A program made the translations under genes and the position numbers. A stretch of DNA of 5,269 bases from Armatimonadota bacterium. Lineage in GTDB: Bacteria; Cloacimonadota; Cloacimonadia; Cloacimonadales; TCS61. Of this stretch, positions 1 through 5,269 are shown one piece after another (positions within the stretch are counted from its first letter, which is position 1; each line of letters opens with the position of its first letter). The notes beneath the pieces are model-generated. The model saw only the letters and a list, made by a program, of their open reading frames with translations, did not search any database and was not told where the DNA came from. Where the stretch lies: NCBI GenBank assembly GCA_030612605.1, contig JAUWNO010000182.1:1-5269 (forward strand), given 5' to 3'.

Positions 1-2576
1 ATGTTATCATTGATTGTAATCAAATCATCCAAAGAAGATAGTATTGAAGTAATATTATAAGCTGTTGCTCCGCCATCATTTTCCAATGTAATCACCAGAT
101 CTGCTGTTTCTCCCGGATCCAACCTGCCGTTATCGCCGTCAACAACTGTGATATTTCCCAGAGTTATCACAGGAGAAAATGCCATCAGATTAATTGTGCT
201 TTCCCAGGTGCCTTCGTTTCCTATCATCTCTGCATCTAATACAAATAAATAATCATCCGGCACATCATTTCCTACAGTAAAACTAAATGCATTGGGAAAG
301 TTAATAACTGCCCCCGACGCAATATCTCCAATAATTTCGCTGTCATCTGTTAATGTGATGTATGTAGCATCTTCAATAGAAATTGTCATATTAATGCCGG
401 TTGCATTTGCTATTCCTACATTTTCCAAAGTTACACCCAAATTAACTGTTTCACCAAATTCTATGATATCATCTCCACCAGCATCGATCGTGTAACTATT
501 TATTACAATGTAAGGACCTGCATTAGGAATTACTTCGATCTCTTCAATAACCGGCACTCTATTTTGACGTGTAATAACTAATTGAGCAAGACCGGGTGAT
601 GAAAATGGTTCAATCTCCAAAACGATAATGCCGGTTTCACCAACCAACCCAGCTCCATGGCTAATTCCATCCATTGAAATCGCTACATAAGAATATGGTT
701 CTGCTAAAATTTGAACTGAAGTCAAATCCTGTAAAATCGTGGAGGGATAGTTTACAATATTATCAGAAGGAACTCCAAAATAGACAGCTAAAGATGGATC
801 ACCCATAATCGAGTAGATTTCCCAATAATAATTTATCATTCCACCTCCCTGAACAACAGCCAGATTTCCAGCCATAATAAAAGCATAAGAGGTTGTGTAC
901 CACTCGCTGAAAGGTTCTACATGGTCGTGGAACATACCGTCATAAGCACCGGGACCTGTTTCAGCATAAGTAGGATTAGCCGTAATTGCACCAGCTCCGA
1001 CTCCCCACCAATAGTCTTCATCCCAATAAGTAGAATTTGTTCCACCAATATAACCGATAGCACCTTTATCTTCTGCTCGCAGCCAGGCTTCACCAAAACA
1101 TTCATAATATTCGAATTTATTGGTTAAACAGCAATTACCCACAGCTAATGGATATTTGCTTTGGTTTAGAAGTCCGTTAATATTAGCAATTGTAAAACTG
1201 GGATTACCCCAGGAAGTAGTATTTCCATGTGCAGTATAATTGATATAACCCACTCCATCAGTTACATTTTGAATGATATTTGCAGAATTGCTTCCAGATT
1301 GAGGATACAAATATGTGTAAGATAGAATTCCATGAGCAGCATTAAAATAATTTTCAGTTCCATAATTTATCTGTCCATTTCCCCAGGTACTTCCATGACT
1401 TGAATCCATTCCTGCTATCATCACAACTTCTCCGAGGAAAGATGGGTCCGGCATTTCATATCTTTCATATTCGAGAGTTTTATCAATTTGCGGTTGCAGT
1501 TCAGCCAGGTTATTTGCAGAGAATCTTCCATAATATATTTCAGGGAGATAATCATTACCCTCTATCTTAACATAATTCAAATCCGTGATATGACCACCAG
1601 TGCTTCCGTTCCAGGCTGGAATTTGTGCAACGTCTCCCACAAAAAGAATAAACGAAGGAGCAGGAGATTCTGGAGTAGCTGCATCCCACAAGGTTTGGAT
1701 ATAATTCTTGATAGATGTAGTTGTGCCTCCCACTGCAGGCTCATCAGTATAGCCCACAATTACATCGAAACCTTTCTGAACCTTCCAATCAATGAAAGAC
1801 TCTAATTGTGCTTCGAACATCGGATCGGAAATAATTACATATTTTATCGGATACCTGGTCAGATCTTCCCTTGAAGTCGTAGGAGAATAATTGAAGACAT
1901 AATTCTGATATGCAGATTCAAAATAGGGTGAAAAAGTTTTGTTTCGCAGCGAATTTGTTGCTGCAAAATCTCCTCCCACAAAATTAACCTGGATATCGAC
2001 ATTGTTATAAATTTTTATTGTATTTGCTGTGGGATTGTACTTAAGCGGTTCAAAAATTAAAACAAATAATCTCATCCCTCGCAAAATTCCGAGTTCCTCC
2101 ACGGAAACAATCGGATTTTCATCATATTGGTTTGATGTATAAGCATCAGCATGATAAACAAATTTGATGTCTTCAGGTTTTGCACTTTTAGAAACAGATT
2201 CCTGAGCAGGAATGATGGGATAATTAATATCAAAATCTGCCAGAATATGTTCTGAAGTTTCAAAACTAAAAACTTGAACTTGTACATCTGCTCCCATCGG
2301 AACAGAAATGATCTTTCTCAAAATCGGTAATTTGGGTGCTCCAATTTCCTTTGAATACGAATATCCCGCAATACTGATATTGGAAAAAGTTCCCATTTCA
2401 GTATCCACATCAAAAGAAAGGATCTCTGCGATTTGGAAGCCGGCATTCATTCCGAACTCATCACTGTTTATGAGTTCAATATCTGTGTAGGAATAAGCCA
2501 ATGGAATAGTTTGATCGGCTGCATAAATCGAAACCATCAAAAACATAAAACATAATACAAAAGATATTTTTTTCAT
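1..2576 (-). CDS. Secreted gingipain-like cysteine protease (peptidase family C25), C-terminus beyond window
   Basis: This is an open frame of 858 codons from ATG at 2576 to the window edge, with no stop. Residues 1-19 are a signal peptide (MKK, hydrophobic core, SIYA before the cut), so the protein is exported. Residues about 20-229 resemble a C25 pro-region. From about 230 (YSPTTS) the sequence follows the catalytic domain of Porphyromonas gingipain RgpB as I remember it: FIDWKVQKG (261-269), FVGD..QIPA (312-321), EIYYGRFS (346-353), NYTAHG (446-451), GNCCLTNKF (480-488), FGEAWLRA (494-501) and a closing MGDPSL (590-595). H450 and C483 are 33 residues apart, as are H211 and C244 of RgpB, and are the likely catalytic dyad. 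An Ig-like domain (about 606-682) and tandem Ig-like repeats (from about 687) follow. Outer-membrane export, possibly by a type IX system, is inference because the sorting domain would lie off-window. Family call firm, substrate unknown. Confidence 0.93.
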   Translation of the reverse strand, partial: MKKISFVLCFMFLMVSIYAADQTIPLAYSYTDIELINSDEFGMNAGFQIAEILSFDVDTEMGTFSNISIAGYSYSKEIGAPKLPILRKIISVPMGADVQVQVFSFETSEHILADFDINYPIIPAQESVSKSAKPEDIKFVYHADAYTSNQYDENPIVSVEELGILRGMRLFVLIFEPLKYNPTANTIKIYNNVDIQVNFVGGDFAATNSLRNKTFSPYFESAYQNYVFNYSPTTSREDLTRYPIKYVIISDPMFEAQLESFIDWKVQKGFDVIVGYTDEPAVGGTTTSIKNYIQTLWDAATPESPAPSFILFVGDVAQIPAWNGSTGGHITDLNYVKIEGNDYLPEIYYGRFSANNLAELQPQIDKTLEYERYEMPDPSFLGEVVMIAGMDSSHGSTWGNGQINYGTENYFNAAHGILSYTYLYPQSGSNSANIIQNVTDGVGYINYTAHGNTTSWGNPSFTIANINGLLNQSKYPLAVGNCCLTNKFEYYECFGEAWLRAEDKGAIGYIGGTNSTYWDEDYWWGVGAGAITANPTYAETGPGAYDGMFHDHVEPFSEWYTTSYAFIMAGNLAVVQGGGMINYYWEIYSIMGDPSLAVYFGVPSDNIVNYPSTILQDLTSVQILAEPYSYVAISMDGISHGAGLVGETGIIVLEIEPFSSPGLAQLVITRQNRVPVIEEIEVIPNAGPYIVINSYTIDAGGDDIIEFGETVNLGVTLENVGIANATGINMTISIEDATYITLTDDSEIIGDIASGAVINFPNAFSFTVGNDVPDDYLFVLDAEMIGNEGTWESTINLMAFSPVITLGNITVVDGDNGRLDPGETADLVITLENDGGATAYNITSILSSLDDLITINDN
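60..516 (-). repeat. Two tandem Ig-like modules in the C25 protease C-terminal region
   Basis: Residues about 687-801 and 802 to beyond 858 are two copies of one beta-rich module. The best conserved part is FGETVNLGVTLEN (707-719) against PGETADLVITLEN (821-833): E709, T710, L713, T716, L717, E718 and N719 recur exactly 114 residues later (342 bases). An acidic glycine-rich loop (DAGGDD at 698-703, DGDN at 813-816) precedes each and could bind calcium. Both units then have A-x-x-I/T strands of similar length. Modules of this type are common spacers in secreted FCB-group proteins and probably hold the protease away from the cell or bind substrate. The second copy runs off the window. Confidence 0.7.
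2519..2576 (-). other. Signal peptide of the C25 protease
   Basis: The first 19-20 residues have two lysines at positions 2-3, a hydrophobic stretch from I4 to I17, and small residues at A19 and A20 before a polar DQT sequence. This is a classical Sec signal with probable cleavage after A19. C9 sits inside the hydrophobic core and is not followed by a lipobox pattern, so a lipoprotein is unlikely. Confidence 0.8.
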
Positions 2577-2583
2577 CTTATTA

Positions 2584-2589
2584 TCCTCT
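2584..2589 (-). promoter_or_regulatory. Ribosome binding site of the C25 protease
   Basis: The minus strand reads AGAGGA, ending 7 bases before the ATG at 2576. It is the strongest Shine-Dalgarno match in the window, and it fixes the start in agreement with the signal peptide. Confidence 0.8.
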
Positions 2590-2604
2590 TTTTATCTTCG
2601 TTAT

Positions 2605-2632
2605 CTTATAAAGAATGCAAGATAAATTCCAA
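2605..2632 (-). promoter_or_regulatory. Candidate sigma-70-type promoter for the C25 protease
   Basis: On the minus strand TTGGAA (2632-2627, 4/6 match to the -35 consensus) is followed after 16 bases by TATAAG (2610-2605, 5/6 match to the -10 consensus). Transcription would begin near 2598, leaving a leader of about 20 bases that contains just the SD. The compact geometry supports the call. In an AT-rich intergenic region such matches also arise by chance, and if the host belongs to Bacteroidota proper its main sigma factor would use a different consensus. Confidence 0.4.
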
Positions 2633-2702
2633 ATACAAAATTAATTTCATTGTTCATATTCCAAAAACTTGCTAAATATCTTTTCTATTTGAAATAATGA
2701 GT

Positions 2703-2727
2703 ATCTCGAAACTCAATATTTCGATAT
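2703..2727. repeat. Imperfect inverted repeat, possible operator
   Basis: The left arm ATCTCGAAA (2703-2711) and right arm TTTCGATAT (2719-2727) pair at 8 of 9 positions around a 7-base centre. No T-run follows on either strand, so it does not look like an intrinsic terminator. It lies about 127-151 bases upstream of the protease start and about 250 upstream of yqgF. It could be a regulator binding site for either gene, but that is inference from symmetry alone. Confidence 0.35.
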
Positions 2728-2771
2728 CATAACTTTAAAAAAAATTCAGATTCGGAATCAATTAAAAAGAA

Positions 2772-2804
2772 TTGACAGAAAAACAAACATCAAGAATCTA
2801 AATT
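2772..2804 (+). promoter_or_regulatory. Weak promoter candidate for the yqgF-mltG-antiporter operon
   Basis: TTGACA at 2772-2777 is a perfect -35 hexamer. The region 17-21 bases further on offers only poor -10 boxes (TCTAAA at 2797-2802 with a 19-base spacer, or TAAATT at 2799-2804 with 21). A transcript starting here would carry a leader of about 170 bases that includes both short-unit repeat arrays. The call is tentative because of the spacing. Confidence 0.22.
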
Positions 2805-2840
2805 ATTAAACAGGAAAAAGAAATAAAAAATGAATTGAGC

Positions 2841-2928
2841 CACGAAGAGCACGAAGAAACACTAAGTTAAAATATTTTGATTTTTTTCTGGAAAAGTAAT
2901 ATCCGTTTAATCCGTGTTCATCCGTGAG
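2841..2928. repeat. Paired short-unit arrays: CACGAAGA-type and ATCCGTG-type
   Basis: The left array has three units starting at 2841, 2850 and 2860 (CACGAAGAG, CACGAAGAA, degenerate CACTAAGTT). The right array has three units starting at 2901, 2910 and 2920 (ATCCGTTTA, ATCCGTGTTC, ATCCGTGAG). Both have 9- then 10-base spacing. Read on the minus strand, the right array is built on CACGGAT, so the two arrays form a loose inverted pair around a 34-base AT-rich centre (2867-2900). From memory, very similar CACGAAGA and ATCCGTGTTCATCCGTG strings recur between genes in many environmental bacterial genomes, which suggests a dispersed intergenic repeat. Its function is unknown to me. Confidence 0.6.
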
Positions 2929-2964
2929 CAAAAAAAATGAATTAAGTTTGTCCACTTCGTTTAC

Positions 2965-2968
2965 AGGA
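2965..2968 (+). promoter_or_regulatory. Ribosome binding site of yqgF
   Basis: AGGA lies 10 bases before the ATG at 2979. It favours that start over the second in-frame ATG at 2997 (residue 7), which has no SD-like sequence in front of it. Confidence 0.5.
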
Positions 2969-2978
2969 AAAATCAGAA

Positions 2979-3395
2979 ATGAGCTTATCCAGAATTATGA
3001 GTATCGATTATGGAACTGTGAGAATTGGAATTGCCTTGAGTGATCCTTTGCAAATAATTGCCAATCCATTCAAAGTAATTCAAAATAGCGGTGAAGAGGT
3101 TTTAACAGAAATTAATAGTATTATCAAATCTGAAAAAGTCGGAAAAATCATTTTAGGATTGCCTGTAAACCTGGAAGGAAATGATACAAAAAAAACTATT
3201 GAAGTTAGAGATTTTTTTGAAAAATTGAAAAATAAGATTTCAATTCCAATCATTTATTGGGATGAATCTTATTCGAGTGTGGAAGCAGAAGAGATGCTTA
3301 AAAAAATGGGAAAAAGCATAAAAGAAAGTCGCAAAGTTGTAGATAAATTTGCAGCTTCAATAATCTTGAAAAGCTATTTGGATTCAATTCAATGA
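2979..3395 (+). CDS. yqgF: YqgF/RuvX family putative Holliday junction resolvase / pre-16S rRNA nuclease
   Basis: The product has 138 residues, normal for this RNase H-fold family. Members act in 16S rRNA 5' maturation in E. coli and are annotated by fold as Holliday junction resolvases; the cellular location is the cytoplasm. Visible motifs are IDYGTVRIGIALSD (9-22) with first catalytic Asp D10, ILGLPVNLEG (58-67), WDESYSSVEAEEM (94-106) with acidic D95/E96, and KVVDKFAASIILKSYLD (119-135) with D122. All acidic active-site positions are therefore present. The usual DER triplet reads DES here (S97). Starting at residue 7 (MSIDYG) would match the most common N-terminus of the family and remains possible, but SD placement favours 2979. 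Its stop overlaps the mltG start in ATGA, so the two are translationally coupled. Confidence 0.93.
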   Translation: MSLSRIMSIDYGTVRIGIALSDPLQIIANPFKVIQNSGEEVLTEINSIIKSEKVGKIILGLPVNLEGNDTKKTIEVRDFFEKLKNKISIPIIYWDESYSSVEAEEMLKKMGKSIKESRKVVDKFAASIILKSYLDSIQ

Positions 3396-4390
3396 AATCA
3401 ATGAAACTTTTTTCTCTCTTTTTAATGCTGATTTTGCTATTCTTTATTGTTCATGGAATTTCATTATTCATAAATCCATTAGATGTAAAAGACACAGTTG
3501 TTGATATCAAATCCGGTGAAACTGCATTCCAGATAGCACAAAAACTCTATGATAAAAATATTATCAGAAGCAAAAACTGGTTTTATCTTTACGCAAAACT
3601 TTCCAGAGCAGATAAAGATTTAAGTTATGGAAAATTCCTCTTTTATGGAAAAATGACAATTTCTGATGTGCTTGAAAAGATAAAATCCGGAAAAGTATTT
3701 CTCAAGAAAGTAACAATTCCGGAAGGTTTAACTATCAGAAAAACTTGCAGATTACTAACAAATAACGGATTTGGGGATTATCGAAAATTCAGCTCGATTT
3801 GTAATGATTCTATCTTTGCAAAAAAAGTGACAGGTTTTTCAATTCCATGTTTGGAAGGTTTCCTTTTCCCTGAAACTTACTTCTTTCCTGAGGATGTGAA
3901 AGAAGAGTTTATTATCTCACATTTAGTAAAAGAATTTTTCCGACAAACTGCAGATCTGGATTTCATTCCAAATGAGAATTTAGATTTTTATGAAACAATC
4001 ATTCTGGCATCCATAGTGGAAAGAGAAGCAAAAGTGGAAGAAGAAAAACCGATAATTGCCAGCGTTTACATGAACAGAATTGAAAATGGCTACAAGCTGC
4101 AGGCTGATCCTACAATTGCCTATGTTTTAGAAAAATCCGGTAAATCCCGCAAAAAAATATTTTACCGCGACCTGGAAATTATTTCTCCTTATAATACATA
4201 CAAAAATTATGGTTTACCACCAACTCCGATTTGCAGCCCTTATACAACTTCTATCGAAGCCACCCTCAAACCCGCTGAAACTGATTACTTCTTTTTCTTT
4301 GCAAACTTTGGCGGACGCCATGAGTTTTCTCAAACATATGCACAGCATCTATCCAAACAACGACTTTTAAAACAGGAAAATGGAAAATAA
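3392..4390 (+). CDS. mltG: Endolytic peptidoglycan transglycosylase MltG (YceG-like)
   Basis: A 332-residue inner-membrane enzyme that cuts nascent glycan strands within the chain and is thought to set their length by terminating polymerisation. Residues about 5-27 are a single N-terminal membrane anchor, so the rest faces the periplasm. A LysM-like segment (about 36-80, with IKSGETAFQIAQKL) precedes the catalytic YceG domain. Family signatures are IPEGLT (109-114), LEGFLFPETYFF (154-165), ILASIVEREA (204-213) with the likely catalytic glutamate E210, ASVYMNRI (223-230), LQADPTIAY (236-244), YNTYKNYGLPPTPI (267-280) and the C-terminal GGRHEFS...H (307-319). All key blocks are intact and the length is typical. 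There is no strong SD, so expression probably depends on coupling to yqgF through the 4-base ATGA overlap. A second ATG three codons in (3401) is an alternative start. Confidence 0.95.
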   Translation: MKSMKLFSLFLMLILLFFIVHGISLFINPLDVKDTVVDIKSGETAFQIAQKLYDKNIIRSKNWFYLYAKLSRADKDLSYGKFLFYGKMTISDVLEKIKSGKVFLKKVTIPEGLTIRKTCRLLTNNGFGDYRKFSSICNDSIFAKKVTGFSIPCLEGFLFPETYFFPEDVKEEFIISHLVKEFFRQTADLDFIPNENLDFYETIILASIVEREAKVEEEKPIIASVYMNRIENGYKLQADPTIAYVLEKSGKSRKKIFYRDLEIISPYNTYKNYGLPPTPICSPYTTSIEATLKPAETDYFFFFANFGGRHEFSQTYAQHLSKQRLLKQENGK

Positions 4391-5269
4391 TATACTTCTT
4401 CATCTGGCAATAATTATCTTCTTCTCCAAAATTTTGGGTGCAATATCCAAAAAATTCAAACAGCCTCCGGTTGTAGGAATGCTTCTTTTAGGAATTGTAC
4501 TTGGACCAACTTTTCTTCATTTTATAGAACCAGAAGCTGTAATAAACTGGATTGCTCAAATCGGAGTACTGTTTCTTCTCTTTGAAGCAGGTTTGGAAAC
4601 AAATATTAAAAAAATCAAAGAAGACTCAAAACAAGCTGTTTTACCCGCTGCCGGTGGTATTATTCTGCCTTTTGCTTTAGGATTTATGTTAACTTATTTC
4701 ATTAGCAATAATCTTTCCCAGAGTCTGATTGTAGGAGTGATTTTCACTGCTACCAGTGTAAGTGTGAGTGTGATGACACTCATCGATTTGGACAAGCTGA
4801 AAAGCCTGGAAGGCAGATGTATCGTAAATGCAGCAATTATCGATGATATCGTAGGCATCTTATTATTAACTTTCATAATCGGATTAACAGCAGGTTCTGT
4901 AGGAGAGAATTCAGGTATTACTTTATCAATTGTAAAAATCATTGTTTTTTTTGTGATTTCCTTCATTTTTGGATTGTTCATCTTGCAACCGTTTTTTCTT
5001 AACCTGAAAAAAATTCTTTTAGATAACGTTGTCGTTTCTCTTGCAATTGCTGTTGTTCTTCTTTATTCCTGGTTTGCCGAAAAAGCTGGTCTGGCAGCAA
5101 TAACAGGTGCTTATTTTGCCGGCTTGTTTATAGGTCAGACGCATCACAAACATGCTGTTCAAACCGGTATCACAAATATTGGAAAATCTTTTTTTGTTGA
5201 CGTTTTTTTTGTTAGTATTGGATTGCAATTTGATTTATTTGAAATTGATGCTCATCCGGTTTATGTTAT
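4380..5269 (+). CDS. CPA2-family monovalent cation/proton antiporter (NapA/GerN/Kef type), C-terminus beyond window
   Basis: The frame covers 296 codons from ATG at 4380 to the window edge. It encodes a polytopic inner-membrane exchanger of Na+ or K+ for H+. About ten hydrophobic segments are visible. Family motifs are KKFKQPPVVGMLLLGIVLGP (24-43), IGVLFLLFEAGLE (61-73), FTATSVSVSV (122-131) in the unwound-helix position, AAIIDD (151-156), GAYFAGLFIG (243-252) and FFVSIGLQFDL (276-286). The paired D155-D156 resemble the ion-binding DD of electrogenic NapA-like exchangers rather than the QD of KefC, which favours Na+/H+ exchange; that is inference. Any C-terminal regulatory domain (RCK/TrkA-N, USP) would lie off-window. 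The first membrane segment begins right after the chosen start, as usual for the family. The gene overlaps mltG by 11 bases, and its only AGGA (4374-4377) is too close to the ATG, so translation is probably coupled. Confidence 0.9.
   Translation, partial: MENNILLHLAIIIFFSKILGAISKKFKQPPVVGMLLLGIVLGPTFLHFIEPEAVINWIAQIGVLFLLFEAGLETNIKKIKEDSKQAVLPAAGGIILPFALGFMLTYFISNNLSQSLIVGVIFTATSVSVSVMTLIDLDKLKSLEGRCIVNAAIIDDIVGILLLTFIIGLTAGSVGENSGITLSIVKIIVFFVISFIFGLFILQPFFLNLKKILLDNVVVSLAIAVVLLYSWFAEKAGLAAITGAYFAGLFIGQTHHKHAVQTGITNIGKSFFVDVFFVSIGLQFDLFEIDAHPVYV

Larger units (their letters stand above)
2577..2978. other. Divergent intergenic region, no gene
   Basis: These 402 bases separate the minus-strand protease from the plus-strand yqgF operon. 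I see no credible coding frame and no tRNA or other structured RNA I can name. The half nearest the protease carries its SD and candidate promoter, and the middle has an inverted repeat and a TTGACA box. The part nearest yqgF carries two short-unit repeat arrays. Base composition is very A-rich on the plus strand between about 2735 and 2840. Confidence 0.8.

Noticed and set aside
292..495. 67-codon plus-strand frame
   Set aside because: Antisense to the Ig-like modules. Its low-complexity I/V/S/P content is what beta-rich coding sequence gives when read backwards.
917..1127. Short open frames on both strands
   Set aside because: They lie wholly inside the catalytic-domain frame of the C25 protease, overlap each other, and show no family motif or SD.
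1383..1397. SHGSTWG (393-399), which resembles the catalytic His motif
   Set aside because: The spacing to the Cys does not fit. H450 in TAHGNTTSWG is 33 residues before C483, as in RgpB, so H394 is unlikely to be catalytic.
1488..1805. Open frame of 105 codons on the plus strand (with a smaller one opposite)
   Set aside because: It is antisense to the conserved C25 catalytic region and has no recognisable domain. The protease frame explains the conservation.
2072..2490. Short frames on both strands over the protease pro-region
   Set aside because: Shadow frames of the long minus-strand gene, which is uninterrupted through this stretch.
2703..2727. Intrinsic terminator
   Set aside because: The stem is AT-rich with no T-run on either strand, and both flanking genes start rather than end here.
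2841..2928. CRISPR-like array
   Set aside because: The units are only 9-10 bases long, abut without spacers, and no cas gene is present.
2937..2945. ATG AAT TAA mini-frame before yqgF
   Set aside because: Two codons with no SD. In AT-rich sequence this is expected by chance, and I cannot support a leader peptide.
4694..5228. Two minus-strand frames at the right end
   Set aside because: They are opposite the antiporter gene, whose membrane-segment pattern and motifs account for the sequence.

Overview
The window is AT-rich (roughly one third G+C by eye). It holds a large secreted-protease gene on the minus strand, a ~400-base divergent intergenic region, and a tightly packed three-gene plus-strand operon. 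Both outer genes run off the window. The AT-rich coding style, the gingipain-type (C25) exoprotease with a long pro-region, and the tandem Ig-like 'DPGET..L.ITL.N' modules behind it suggest a Gram-negative of the Fibrobacteres-Chlorobi-Bacteroidetes superphylum, perhaps a Cloacimonadota-like lineage. That placement is inference; there is no rRNA or other marker here to fix it.

Layout. 1-2576 (minus): a C25 family cysteine protease with signal peptide, pro-region of about 210 residues, catalytic domain with a recognisable His/Cys dyad (H450/C483), an Ig-like domain and at least two tandem Ig-like repeats; the C-terminus lies beyond base 1. 2577-2978: intergenic, with a good SD and a plausible promoter for the protease, an inverted repeat, a TTGACA box facing right, and a peculiar pair of short-unit repeat arrays (CACGAAGA-type and ATCCGTG-type) just upstream of the next operon. 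2979-3395 (+): YqgF/RuvX. 3392-4390 (+): MltG endolytic transglycosylase. 4380-5269 (+): CPA2-family cation/H+ antiporter, truncated by the window.

The three plus-strand genes overlap by 4 and 11 bases and are almost certainly co-transcribed and translationally coupled. yqgF next to mltG is a recurring arrangement in bacteria (yrrK and yrrL lie close together in B. subtilis). The pair joins an rRNA-processing nuclease family to a peptidoglycan strand terminator, and here an ion antiporter is appended. The divergent protease is probably an independently expressed secreted or surface enzyme for protein degradation.

I did not find an evidently new multi-gene system. The most interesting points are the C25 protease with Asn where RgpB has its Arg-selecting Asp, and the paired short-unit arrays in the intergenic region.
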